From contig CALZFC010000009.1 of NCBI GenBank assembly GCA_945643635.1, forward strand, positions 5,135,001 to 5,199,000: 64,000 nucleotides of DNA. The letters are read 5' to 3'. The notes beneath the pieces were generated by a model, which ran no database searches, was not told where the DNA came from, and saw only the letters and a program-made list of their open reading frames with translations. Positions 1 through 12,396 of the stretch are shown here, in pieces. How positions within the stretch are numbered: the first letter of the stretch is position 1; each line of letters begins with the position of its first letter. Position numbers and translations under genes: made by a program. Origin of the DNA: Allodiplogaster sudhausi (lineage: Eukaryota; Nematoda; Chromadorea; Rhabditida; Diplogasteridae).

Positions 1-299
1 TTCTGTCAATGACAAGCGAAATGACAGGCAAGAGGAACCACAGGCAATCGGAGTCGGAACACATGGCAGTCGTACAGGGCGCGATCTAGCGAAAATGCCA
101 ACGGAAACCACTGTGATTTGTTTCTCCGACAATGGCAAGATGCCGTCTAGCAATTTCGCTACGCTTGCCCGCCACGACGCTCCACGAGCAACCAAACGTT
201 TAGCTATGAATTTCCCCACAAACAACATTTCATTCCTGGCTGATGAATCGAGACTCCTGTACCTCCATGGACATAGAAGTAAATGACTTCTCCGGTTAA
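1..299. other. Left edge, no gene assigned
   Basis: I see no confident gene here. A minus-strand stretch ending at the window edge opens after an acceptor-like site (ttttcgctag, near position 91) and stays open in phase with the GPCR exon that ends at 3228. Its translation lacks the basic loop expected before helix 6, so I do not call it an exon. Confidence 0.4.
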
Positions 300-3190
300 A
301 GTTTCAAAGTTTATTCCACAATCAGTGACTGGGCCCGGAGGGTGAAGGAAAGATGAAAGGCATTGGGTTTCATGACTGCGGTTCGCATCCAAGTGGTGGA
401 CAGGTTGCGGTCGAATTCGTCACGCCATCGTTCTCGGGGGCGTCCAGCTTGTCTTTTCCATTTCCACGGTCTCCACTCACGGCTCGTCTTGTCCAGTGTC
501 CTCCATCCATTTTTGCAATCAGACTCCCCCATTTCCACTTCCTCTCCATGGCTCGTACTCGGATATCGGGAATAGGAATTTTGTCGAAGAGCCAGTCATT
601 CGTCGGATGTTCGAGGAGAGTGACTCCGGCCATTTTTCTCATCATTTTCCTCTGGCACACAATGAGGCGGCGGCGATCTTGTAGACGAAGTGCCCACGTT
701 TCCGCACCATACAACAGCGCAGGCTCGATGCTAGTTTGGTAAACGCGGCATTTGAGGGCAACGTCAACTCTCCTGTTTGTGAGGAAGTCGTAGAAGCGAT
801 TGAAAGCTGCCCAACCTGCCCGCACTCTCCTGTTTAACTCGAGGGCCGGATTGGATTTAAATGTTACCAGTTGTCCAAGGTAGACAAAGGTGTCCACGTA
901 GTCGATGGTTTGACTTGAAACAAAGAGAGGTTTGCGGCTTCGATTGGTCATAGCCTGGGTCTTCGAGGTGTTAATGGAAAGGCCGACGGCTTCACTTGCG
1001 GCTGACAGCTCACTGAGCATCGCCGCTGCTTCCTTAGCGGAATGGGAAAACAGGACAATGTCGTCAGCATAACGGAGGTGGTGCATTTGAATGCCATCTA
1101 TGTTTATGCCGCGATCAGACCAGTCTAGGTTTCGGAACACTTCTTCCACGACAGCAGAGAAAAGGGAGGGACTGATGTTATCAGTTTGTCGAACTCCTCG
1201 CTGCACGTTGATTGGCACAGTTTGGCCTCGAAGGCGTACCCGAACTTCAGCTGAATCATAGATATTCTGAAGGATGGATATGATCATCGGGTGTACGCCT
1301 TGGCGATGGAGGGCGGGCCAAAGGGCATCGAATCGAACGCTGTCGAAGGCCTTCCGGAAGTCAACGAATATGAGATAGAGTGGAAATTCATACTCGGTTG
1401 CCTTTTGCAGCATTTCGACGACTACATGGATATGGTCAGTAGTGCAGTACTTCTTGCGGAATCCGGCTTGCTCGACTGGTTGATTGAATTGCAGTGTCTC
1501 TTCCATCCGCGCACCAAGAATTGAAGAGAATACTTTGTACACGCAGGAGAGTAGGGCAATTGGACGGTAGTTGGCAATGTCGAGCGGGTCACCTTTCTTG
1601 AAAATCAACGATAGCACCGAGTCGGCAAAGGAGTCAGGCACACGTCCCTCATCCAGACAGCGATTGAAGAGGACGGCAAGATGAGGAGACAGGATGTTAA
1701 CTCCAGCGTGAAGCATCTCAACCGTGATTCTGTCTGGACCAGGGGAGCGCCCTTGCCGCATCCGATTTACTGCCTTTTGGACTTCGCAAGGTAAAATCGG
1801 TGGAAGAGCCTCGGTCGTGATGTAGATCTGCTGCCGAGGTGGAATTGGAACAGCAAACAGACCATTATAGAACCGCTGCACGATGTCGGCAACTTCACTG
1901 CGGTTGCTGACGACGCGTCCATTAGGAGACTTCAATTGGCAGAGTTGAGTATGTGACACCTCAGATTGCTGCAGGGCTTTTCTTAATCCTCGGCCTTTTC
2001 GGACAGCTCTTTCAACAGCGTAGAGATTACGTAGACGAATGTCATCCTTCAAAGACACTCGGAGCGCTTTGCAGCAGACCGAGAGTTCGACTCGGGATGC
2101 ACGCGTGACACGGGCTGTAAGTAGTTGATGTCTCCGCTGGAAGAGCTGTTGTGTCCGATTTGACAGTGATGGCTTCTATTCTGGTTCGTTCGCAATCTTA
2201 GCGGTGAGGGATATAATGTTGGTGACGTTGGGATACTGTGTCATATCCACTCCTGCTGAGAGATGTGTGAGCGCAACGTCGAACAAAGGCCTGTTGATTC
2301 GACCGCGTGGCTGAGACGCCCTGTGTCTACGAGTTGGACGAAGTGGAATGCGGACACGGGCCATCAGCATGCGGTGATCACTGTCAAAGCGCAAAGAGCC
2401 AACGACCGAGACGTCAAGGAAAATGGACTGGTCCCGACAGAGCACATAGTCGATAGCGTTGCGCGTAATCATGTCGGGAGAACGCCATGTCCACTTCCTA
2501 GAGTTGCGTTTGTCGAACCGGGTATTCATGATATGAAGCCGATTCTCCTCGCAGAATTCGTTGAACATCTGGCCGCGGTCATTGCGTCGGGCAAGGCCAT
2601 GCCGGCCAACATACATCTCTGCACCCACACGGCTTCCAATCTTGGCGTTGAAGTCCCCCAGGAGAACTACCCGTCGAACTCCGCCACCCGGAAGCTGAAC
2701 ACGACCAGCAGAGTTAACGAGCAGCGTCTGGAGTTTGTGGAGAAAACCCGTGTAAGTGTTATCGCAGTATGCCGATGTGGGATGTGGGGGCGTAGCAGAC
2801 AATGAGGCGTAGTTGGCATCGGTCCAACGTCACATCAAGAAAAGATAGTCGGTCACAGATATGATGAAAATCGCAGTGACCGGCCCATTTCTTATGAACG
2901 TAGAAGCCAGTTCCCTTTGAAGAAGCCTCACCATGTGCGAAGAGATGGTGTCCTGATGCCTTTAATGTGACAGCGGTGAGGCCTGTGCGCCGAACTTCTG
3001 AAAGACCGATGATATCAAATGGTACAGAACTGACGGCGTCCTCAAATTCGACGAGTCTGTCGGCCTTTCGGAGCGTTCGGCAGTTCAGAAAGCCGATGCG
3101 AAGATCTTGCTCTCCGGTTACGCAAGGCAAAAATTCGCCAAAAGATTTCGAGGTAAAAAGTATAATTTTCATTTTACAGCTCCACATCTC
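300..3190 (-). mobile_element. RTE-like non-LTR retrotransposon, decayed
   Basis: LINE-type element encoding an apurinic-like endonuclease followed by reverse transcriptase. The endonuclease starts near 3130 (LRIGFLNCRTL, then GLSEVRRTG) and continues in another frame from about 2790 (LLGDFNAKIG, SDHRMLMARV). The reverse transcriptase lies at 2058-370 with ANYRPIALLS, FRKAFDS, and the catalytic box YADD. The C-terminal tail (GRPRERWRDEFD) has slipped into another frame near 450-530. Endonuclease and polymerase share one frame but are separated by a single TAG at 2178-2176. The usual GVRQGD box reads GVRQTD. With two frame slips and one stop this copy cannot make the full protein. Exact ends and target-site duplications were not found. 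It lies on the same strand as, and just downstream of, the TM5 exon of a GPCR gene. The RTE clade is inferred from domain order and tail motifs. Confidence 0.88.
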
Positions 3191-3227
3191 GAATTTGCAA
3201 TAAGAGAAATATGGAAATGTAGCTGAC

Positions 3228-6200
3228 TCGTGTGCTGAAGATGCGAATGATGATTCCCGAGCAGACGAGCATCGCGAGAGTCGGCAGCAGCACGACCGAC
3301 ACCATCTGCGCCCAGTAGATCGACGTCTGCAGAGCGGCCAGCTGGCCAGACTGCGTGAACTGCAAGGGAAATCTCATTCTATTAGACAACGCTGGATTCT
3401 ATCTGGAAATATTCATTATTTTCTTTTTTTCCTGGACATTTGGATTAGTGTGTCCGGATAAAGCGGAACATTGTAGCTTATTTTTGTGGAAAATTGCATT
3501 ATCTATAAGTTCAGACAATTCAAAAGTCCATGACGTGAATTTGAAATCAATCATCTTTGAGCTGTGTGCCAGCTTTCCATCCACTTCTTCCCATTGAAGA
3601 ACGGCCAAGCCGGACAAGATCTCATTTCTCTAATATGTTTCATGTTTTTGTCGCTAACGCCACTCTTCTCGTTAGGGTACGAACGGACAAGAGAGTAGGC
3701 AGCAGAGAGCGTATCGAGACAGACCTAATTCAATTTGGAGCTAAGCCTCTGCTTTGTTAAGAGGGAAGAGGGGAGAAGGGAATGGGAGGAGCGGAAGGAG
3801 AAGGGAGGATGAAGTCATAGGAGAGAATGGCAAATGCTTGAGGCTGTCCGTGCTGGACCAGTGTCCGGGTGTACTTACAGTGTAGAAGTATGAGATATGC
3901 CAGCAGGGAGGAGCGGACTCATCTTCACTCTGCCACAAACGCGCAGAGGCATCCAGAGATACTAAAAACAAAGAAGAACGAGATGATAATCATCATACAT
4001 ATAGACGAATGGTGTTTCTATGATCTTGGCATTGGAGCCGCTCCCTTTCTCCACACTCTTAACCGCACCACCGACAGACACAACATTAGCGATAGGCAAT
4101 GCTCTGCCTCGTACTGCTGTTTTCTGCCTCCCATTCACACTAGCCCATGACAGCTTTGAAATATACAGCTTTCTCCCATGAGACTGACCGCCTTGCGTCG
4201 GAATAACAGCGAGATTAAGGCAGGACGAGAAGATGAGCGTGATTGCGAGGAGCGTCCACGTTATCTTCGATGTGCAGTACTGCCGGAAAGTGAACGGCAT
4301 CGTCACGCACAAGAGCGTCTCGATCGTCACGAGGAGAGTGAGCCTGAAGCACTAATTTTCAGAATCATATATTCATTGGCTCCTTTTAAATCCAAATTCA
4401 ATTGCCAGTAGCGCTTCTTGTGAGGTGTCGCGAGAATCATTAATAATCCCTTCGAAAACCTGTGCTAAATTGGCAGTCTCTCTCCTGGCACGTAACATCT
4501 TTTTCCACGGTTCTGAAAGGTTTTAATGAATTTCACGTTCCCCTTCTGCTACGGCTGCATTTAATTTTCTTCCGAGTGATAAATTCCGAGTAGGCGGTAG
4601 AAAGTGGACTGCAAACACAGAATCTTGAGAATGAGGGGATGTGGGATATGGAGGAGGTCTTATAGGGGGGGGGGGGAGACCTGCCGATGCCAATGTTTGC
4701 ATGCATTGGATGACGATGAGCCCTGCGGCAAGATCATTGAGAGCGGGAAGGGGAGAGGAGGAGGTGCAGAGGAAGGCGGGAAAGTGGGCGCAAGGCTACG
4801 GCCGTATGATTCCTCGTCTTACTGCTCTAAATTCGTGATTGTCTGGAGAAAAGGAAGGGAAGACGTGGCCGAGATGAAGCGAGCCGTCATTTCAAATCGG
4901 CAGATCTGCGGTCGTCTTCATTAAGGTCTCCTCTCTAGACGTTTCCTTGGCCTCGACTTAATAGCTCAGGCAAGGACAAAGAATCTTGAAGAGGCGACAT
5001 CGATGGCACAACTCTTCTCCGGTATATTCGCGCGCTTTCTATTCGCTCTCTGCATCGCCTTTATTTCCTCCCTCAATCTCATTTTTTTTTCTCCCTCTCT
5101 CGTCTCTATGTTATCATTCTCTCTCTCCTCTCTCGTCTCTCTCTCTCTCGCTCCCATGGGCACTCGATACGAGAGATGCTAATCAACTCTGACGAGGTGA
5201 TGCATGCGTGCAATCTGGCTAAGACGCATTCTAGCCACCCTCTGGTCCGCAACATTGTTCACGGCAGAGAATGCGCCCCGCCTTTCTATGAACTGATGCA
5301 TGCGCATATCGCTGTAAGTTGATCCCTCTCCCTCTTAGACAAGCGAATGCCAAACTTCAGGCGCATTACAATGAGTGCATGCTTGGTCTCCCGTTAGGTC
5401 AATTTATAAATAGTATGCATGAAAGATTCAAAAAATACAGTATTGCCTTGTTCTTCCTCGCTCCCATTCTCGATCCCATAAAACTGACCAGGTGGACATG
5501 GTGCCGCAGATGTTGGAGATGGGCATGATGTAGCCGCGGGTGTGCCAGAAGAGATGCTCGAAGGCCCGCCACACGGGCACGGTCCACGCGTGGATCACTT
5601 CCAGAGGGCGAGAAGTCACGAAGATTAGATTTGCAAGGGCCTGTGGAATTACATTTCTATTACATGCTATATTTTGTATAAATGTTTAAAACATTGTTTT
5701 TTTCTCCACTTTTGGCTGATTAGATATATATTAAAGTGTTCATCCACCGATGAATACCTTAAAGCGCAGAAAGTGCACCGAACTGCTGCCATCAAAGTAT
5801 GAGAGGCGATAGATGAGCAATGCGAGAATGTTGCCAGTTGCACAGAGCAACATGAGCGGAGGCAGCAGCCATCGTTGGATCACTGCAATCAGTCTGAGCT
5901 TTCCTATCACTCCACATTTCACTACATTAAGAAACGAAATACACGGGCATCTATAAATATGTAGTATTTATGTATGTAGAATATATGGCATTTTGCTGCA
6001 TACAGACTTCGTTCACCATATGAGAAGAAGTGTGTTCTCCAAGATTCTCTTTAGAAGATTAAAAAATATTTCTCTATTTGTAGCAGCTCAATTCCAACCT
6101 TTCCCTATCTATAAATCAAGAACGGATGCAATATAAAACTATACTTCGAGCGAACTCCATTTAGAATGAACATTTGAAAATAGCTTTTAGAGCGCAATCA

Positions 6201-7118
6201 TCCGCTTGCTTCCAATGTCAGGCCAGCAAAAAGAAGAATATGAAATAAATTACTGACATATTTCCACTTGCGCACAGCTCCCAGAGAACACATGCGGGTT
6301 GTGGTGGACGGTCGGATCTGTAAACAACAAAAATGCTGTATATTGATGAATGAAAAAAATATTTTCTTCGAGGCCATCATAATTTGGCCAAAGATAAAGT
6401 GCAATCGTTAGGGAATGACATCATGTCTGCATTCTCATAGAGAGAAAGGCACCGGCACGAGTGAACTAGTGACTTCCTGGCACCCCGGTGTGCAAAGGCA
6501 AAGGTTGCAGGGCGATTGTCACGCCAAGGCCAACAAGGGGCTCTACTCAAGCAGGAACGAGACTTCGGCTTCTTTTTCTCCCCTCTTTTTCTCGCGTGAG
6601 AGCTGAAGTCCGAGTGGAGCCCTGAGGCACATGTGTTTTCTGGAACTCCTTAGATCCAGAAATGAGAAAGACTAAGAATTTGGGAGCATTTTAAGATTGC
6701 TCAGATAGGTGAAATCGAGCTAGAGCAATTACTTCTTTCCAAAAGAGAAGAAAGAATCCACTTACACGGCACCGTATCGTTGCATTGCCCGTATGAGAGA
6801 ATTGTGAGGTTCTTGACCAGCATGAGGAGTCTGAAAGCAAAAGATACTGGAACTTCGGACCGTTGACTAAACACTGCTCCCATTGACCTTTCACGATGCG
6901 ATCTTGCTATTTTGGCTCATGAATAAAAAAAAAGGATCTTGAAACTTTCACGGACTCAAGCAAGCTGCAAGCAAGAGATGGCAGGCGAGTCCCAGAAGGC
7001 GGGCTAATCGCACTCGCGCCCCTTGTTCACAGTTTATGCAATTTTAGAGAAGGAGTGCAGAGAAAGGAGAATATACTATGAGAGGGGGATATACTCAGAT
7101 GTAAACAGAGACAGAGAC

Positions 7119-7149
<31 letters not shown>

Positions 7150-10100
7150 GAGAGAGAGGAGAGAGAGTGTAAGAAGTGGGAACAAGGAGAGAGAGGGAGA
7201 TTGGAAACGTTAGCCATGCCACGCCTTATCGGCAAATCACGACGGGGTAGCGGACTCCTTCACGGGCGTCAGTGACGAAGATAGCATTCATTCCCTGCGG
7301 AACGGATAGGGATGGAGAGAGAAGACAGATAGAGAGACCAAGAGAGAGAAAGCCGGGAGAGGGTGGGAGAACGTGACAAGCAGAGACAAAGGGAAAGTGA
7401 GAGAGTGTTTAGAGCCAAAAAGGAGCAAGAGTTGTGTGAGAGAGTCCAAAAGGTACAGGGAAAATGAGTCGCGGATAGAGAGAGAGAGAGAACAGCCTCG
7501 CCTATTCGCTAACTCGCCTAAGACATGCCAAGTTGCACACGACCGTTGAAACGTCGGCTTCCTCTGACATTTAGAGGAGATGAACTTCTTCAAAGCTTGA
7601 GGAGATTGCTCTACACAATGCAGATTAATTAGAAAGCCGACTACAGAGAAATATTTAATCGCCTGTCACGAGAGCAGATTAGAGATACCCCACGAGGGCA
7701 TTCTCGTGATTTGGGTATCAAAAAAATTGTTGCTTGGTACATCAACACACGAAACCTTTCTCCTCTCTCTTCTAGTGTCAAAGCACAATGTTTATAAAGA
7801 AAAGTCATAATTTAAAGAAACAATGATTGGTAAAATGTGTAGTATTTCAAGCAGAGGCCAGGAGACCTTTTAGCTGCATGAAACTGTCCTTCTATTGCCA
7901 ACCAGCTCTTCTGCTCTACACCATCGTCAAGGGTGGCAAGAGTCAATGATGCTGAGATGTGTAGAAGCTTTACCCTTTCCCTCTTTCTATCTCTCTGCCT
8001 CTTTCTCTCTCCCTCTCTCTCTCGCTCACTCAGTGGCAAACAATCGCAGGCCGTCATGGCAATCCCGCCGTGTGACCCATGCTTGAAAGCATGCTCGAAG
8101 ACAGGCAACACCAACGCTCCCTTTGTTTGACGTGGCCTTCTAATCTTATTAGTACCCCACCACCCCCCCCCCCATGATTAGACTGTCTTTTCCTTTTTTG
8201 CCTTGTACCACCTCTTCTGACTCACAAACACAGACACCTCCCTCACGATCCCCACCAATCTTCGCCCCCTAGAGTTTCTCGCCTTAATGCAAAGATGACG
8301 CTCTCTCCGAAAAGTGTTTGCATACGCAGCCGCCCAAGGCTATGGATGCTTCCTAGGAAATCCGGTGGGAAAATGAGGCGCGAGACGGCTCATTCAGCCT
8401 CATCTCATAGCGTCGCCAATAATCCCGGATTAAGAGTAATCAACAAATTTCGCGTAATTATTCTACATGATTAACACAATTCTCCGAAGCTCAACGACAC
8501 CAATCTCTTTTTTCGGCGCAATTACGGCTTCCGATTCGGCTAGAAAAATCCTAACTGCAGTACAAATAAATTTTTTTAGTAAAATATGACCATTACAATT
8601 TTCTATACATTTCGTGAATTCAGTTCGGAATGTTCCCTAAATTTTAAAATTATGGCGTGGGAGGTGAATGATGAATGAAGTACATCAAAGATCGTACGAG
8701 GAAGCTACGCATAGAGAAGGCAGAATGCGCGACAAAGAGGGAGAAAGGAAGATAGGGAGAGTGAGAGAGAGAGACAGAGAGATAGAAAGAGAGACTGAGA
8801 TATACAGGGTGTAGGATTGAGATGCAGAGTCCTACAGAGCGTTGATGGACGAGAAAAAGATTGAGGACACTGCACCAGCGTAAGCATCGGAGGCATCGAA
8901 TTTCACACGTAGTCAACGCGGATTTTGTCCGTGAAGAAGAAGAATGAATGAATCGCTCTCTTGTGGTTGGTCATTTGGGCATTTCGCAGTCCGCGGTTTG
9001 CCAAGGAGCTGGGATGGATTCCAGAAGAAACCTCGGTATAACGTTTTACATGGTCGAAGGCTGTATGAAGTAGGCACCTGACACTGGCTTCTTTATGCGC
9101 CTCCAGCGACTCCCCTCCCACTCTTCCAGTTACTTCCTTTGCATTTCCCACATCCGGGAATAGTAGCTGGGAATACACAAGCGCTTCTTCTTCATATTCT
9201 TCACGTCAACTTCGACTGTTTACTGTAATAGCATGCACACATTTGCATAGATGATACGTACACTCACAGCGTATATCCATCTCGGATCTCCTTAAAGAAG
9301 CTTCTTCCCCTTTCACGGCCCATCTCATCCTTTCGATTTCGGCGCAGCCCATTGCACATCGCAAGAGTCTGATAGCAGAGGCCAGATAGGGAGGGGGGGG
9401 GGGGGAGTCTGGAGAGTGGCGTCTCCACCTCTCCAGAGTTTCAAACCAGACAAGTATTGAACCGGACGAAAGCATCATCTGTCTGAGTGGCTAAAGACTA
9501 TCAAAAGAAAAGATCAGCACCGTGTAAGATAAGACAGATGCTCCGTTTCATGCGGGTTCAACAATATCGTAGCTCCCGCCCACAAGCGAGCAGAAAGAAA
9601 TGCGCTCAGAGAGATGAAATGCATCTGTACTTTGCCATCAAAATAAAAGAAAATAGGCGCGTTCGAGAGAGCCGGGTCGTGTGGCACCGCCACCTCCGAC
9701 CACTCTCCTTATATAGCTTCTGGAATTGGAAAATGAAGTGGTGCGAGACGGGCAGACTTAATGGCTCACTTGCTGGCTTCTCTCTTATTCTCTGGTGAAC
9801 AAGTGCGGGGGGTGGCAGAAGGAACAAAAAGCAGCGGTTGATTAGGTTGTCCTTCAGCGGTAGGTCATTCATTCATTGCCAGTGAACATTTGGCATCGCT
9901 TCATCAACCCGTTCGAAAAGCTCATTGTCAGTGTTTAAAAAAAACCACATAAAACAAAACATCACTATGAGCACAAACTTCTTTATGGAAGTAAATTTTA
10001 TCGCAACGCAAATGTATTAGCTAATGGTAAGTTCTTTCTCAATCCCTGCTCCCAGCCCGCTTGAGTTGATACACATCCACATTCATTCAAGATCGTATTT

Positions 10101-10279
10101 TATGGATAATGACTTGTCATTTGTGCTCTAATGTTATGTTCTGCACATACATTAAAAATACATATATTAGAAGTAAGTAAATAATTAGCTGACCTGAAGC
10201 ATTGCTTGAAGGGCATGTGAATGCCGGTGAGTGATGCGCATTGGTTGAGCATATCCTCCATCTGCACCGTCTCAGTCAT
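3228..10279 (-). CDS. Peptide-type GPCR (FMRFamide-receptor-like), 3' part missing
   Basis: Rhodopsin-family receptor of the plasma membrane, 286 residues visible. Exons on the minus strand: 10279-10194, 6830-6766, 6317-6258, 5882-5758, 5640-5489, 4343-4189, 3961-3879, 3359-3228; all phases join. The first ATG follows no clear upstream exon. The extracellular N terminus (about 70 residues) has several Cys and sequons NLT and NDT. TM1 contains CATGNILALLIY (about residues 77-98). TM2/TM3 contain ALANLIF and YIMPISNICGTMSTW, like FMRFamide receptors. TM4 follows CTSKITWTLL. Loop 2 has a Cys-Trp pair (PPCWHIS), and TM5 contains QMVSVVLLPTLAML. The motif after TM3 reads IETLLCV where family members have an E/D-R-Y triplet, so the key arginine is absent. 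Helices 6 and 7 are not found; the RTE element lies downstream and the gene probably runs off the window. The family is sure at GPCR level, the ligand unknown. Confidence 0.82.
6831..10193 (-). other. Large first intron of the GPCR gene
   Basis: This 3.4-kb intron separates the start-codon exon from the second coding exon. It holds (GA)n arrays at about 7096-7190, a (GA)n/(CT)n patch near 7990-8030 and 8750-8800, a C11 run at 8163-8173 and a G13 run at 9393-9405. I found no convincing nested exon on either strand. Confidence 0.55.
9393..9405. repeat. Poly-G tract, 13 G
   Basis: An uninterrupted run of 13 G bases. It is one of more than a dozen G or C runs of 8 or longer in this window; see findings. 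Confidence 0.95.
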
Positions 10280-12059
10280 GCCCTCAACGCACCACTATTC
10301 ATTCTTACAATTGCTAATCTCTCAACATTGTATGGGAGTGGGCTCAACTGTGCCTCCGAGTTGACTAAGAAAGGCTCATAATTTCGTAGAAGAAAAATAA
10401 CAGAAGGATAAGTACATATTTTTTCGAGACTTACTCTGCTAAGATAGAAAAGGGCAAAGCCTTTCTTACGACACACGGCTATTATAGTCATGGCTCTGTT
10501 TACTGAACATGTCACCCTTTTTATAAGCGATCTAAGCCTTAGCGCGATGTTTTCAAGTGGTAAAAGTTCATCAATGAAGCGTGAGATGCGCCAGAGAGAA
10601 TAAAAATGAGTCAGGCGTGGGCAGCAATGGCATGCATATTTAGATGAGCGGCGCCATTGGGGGTGGATTGAGGGGGGGGGGGTCGCCTGTGATGATGCTC
10701 CGCCTACTATGTTCTTGCCTCCCATTGCCACGCCCCTTTAATCCACGATTTCATGGTAGTGATCCATGGCCAGCGAAGAACCAAGCAATAGTCGTAACAG
10801 AAATCGCCATTATAATAATGTGATCTTGGTAAAATCAGCTGTTCTTCTTTTTTTGTGCAGTCAAGCAATAGCGCAAGTGTGTTCTGGCATGTAAATATTA
10901 CCCTCACTTTTAATTAAGTGCAGATACATACATATATTGTTTTCTGTTGAACAAGAAAAAAAGTTGTACGTTTTTAAGAGGAAAAATTCAAATTATTTCC
11001 ATAAAAAAATTAAGTAGAAATACATCAGATAAAATCAAATTCCCATTACAATCAGATTAATGCATGCACATGCGTTTATGTAAGAAGGTGTTTTTTAGTT
11101 GCAAGCAGCATCCTGTAATTTTAGGTCAATTTTATTGCATGCGCTGAGTGCACGCATCAATTGTTGTATGATGTATAATTGCATAAGATATAATAGTTGC
11201 GTTTGCTACTATTGTAGAAGCATAATTACATTTGGATGCGTTTCCCAGGCATTTCTCACCGACCACCACTCATACGACATTGTTTAAGCGGAAACGACAC
11301 GGTGAAGTAGCGGTATTTGCTTCGTCAACACTCTCACCGCATACACAATTAACCTCACTGTCAGCTCACTCGGGGTGGAGCACACTTTAGAACTCTGCTT
11401 TGTCGCGTGCTCATGGAAAGCTCAAGCTCACAATGAGTGGAATACGGAAGCTGGAGCCAGGGGCTGGCACACATTCATAATTGCCAGTCATAGGTCGCTC
11501 AAGGCCAAAGATTTTCAGATGCAGAATACGATGCTATATTATTTTTCCTCTATGAACTCTAACACATTCTCGATCAGTGAAAGCAGCAAATTAGGGAAGG
11601 GCAAAGCATTTGGAGGTAATAAAGAAGAAACACTCTTTGAAGGGGGGTGGAGTTGGGAGGCAAGCAGGACAGGAACGGAGCAAAGTGGAGGAGGCTGGAC
11701 AACTCTCGCCGTAGAATAATTCATGAGTGCGGTCTCCGACTCTTCTGTGAGCGGAATATCCGATAAGCGGAAATGAATGACGCTAAGACACGAGACTCTG
11801 CCCAAATGTATAAACTGTTCATACATCTTGTTCGACACTACGCCTATTTATAGGACTCTTTGACCATTCGGTTTTATTTCAAAACTAATGTCGTGACAGT
11901 ATCACAAATTCATAACAGATATGTTAGTTTACTCTGAATTTTTAACGGCGTTTATGTCTTTTAGCATTGCACTAGCAACATGCATGCATCCTTACTTGTA
12001 TGCTAGTGCGAATATCGCCTCTTGCAACTTGCCAAAGAGGACTTTCCGAGTACACAAGT

Positions 12060-12272
12060 ATGCGCCTGAGAATGTGGCTTGTCCTGTTTCTTGCCGTCTT
12101 CTTGCCAAGCCAACCATCGGCTATCCGATTTCATTCTCCTTTGAGAAAACGCTTAAAGGAGCCCAAGAACATCACAACACTCGTAGGACGCAGCAGAGTG
12201 CCTGCGGGGGTGATCTTTGATGAGCGGAGGTCGCCGAAATGCAGCCGCTTTAAAGGAGTCGATTACATTTGA
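12060..12272 (+). CDS. Possible small secreted peptide precursor (tentative)
   Basis: An unspliced open frame of 70 residues. The N terminus (MRLRMWLVLFLAVF, then LPSQPSA) has a basic start, a hydrophobic core and a small residue, like a secretion signal with cleavage after about residue 21. The remainder is basic, contains dibasic sites (LRKR, ERR), an NIT sequon and one Cys, and ends GVDYI. This could be a peptide hormone or secreted effector precursor. However, short signal-like frames arise by chance, the frame stays open upstream to another Met at 12000, and no splice, promoter or homology evidence backs it. I do not recognise a family. Confidence 0.25.
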   Translation: MRLRMWLVLFLAVFLPSQPSAIRFHSPLRKRLKEPKNITTLVGRSRVPAGVIFDERRSPKCSRFKGVDYI

Positions 12273-12354
12273 CACCTTCATGCAAACATTGAAGATGCGG
12301 AAATATGTAAGTGCAGAAGATCACAACTACAAGCGAAGATGGTCACATGGTTGC

Positions 12355-12396
12355 CCATATATTGCGCACAAACAAATGTTTGTACGCAATATATGG
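12355..12396. repeat. 42-bp near-perfect palindrome
   Basis: Two 20-base arms (ccatatattgcg then c/t, acaaaca) face each other around a 2-base centre with one mismatch. The arms could form a cruciform or RNA hairpin. It lies about 80 bp after the possible small peptide frame. No transposon ends were recognised. Confidence 0.85.

Noticed and set aside
1..91. Possible GPCR helix-6 exon at the left edge
   Set aside because: It has a plausible acceptor and phase, but lacks the basic intracellular loop and family motif of TM6.
2263..2805. 180-codon plus-strand frame
   Set aside because: Antisense shadow of the RTE endonuclease.
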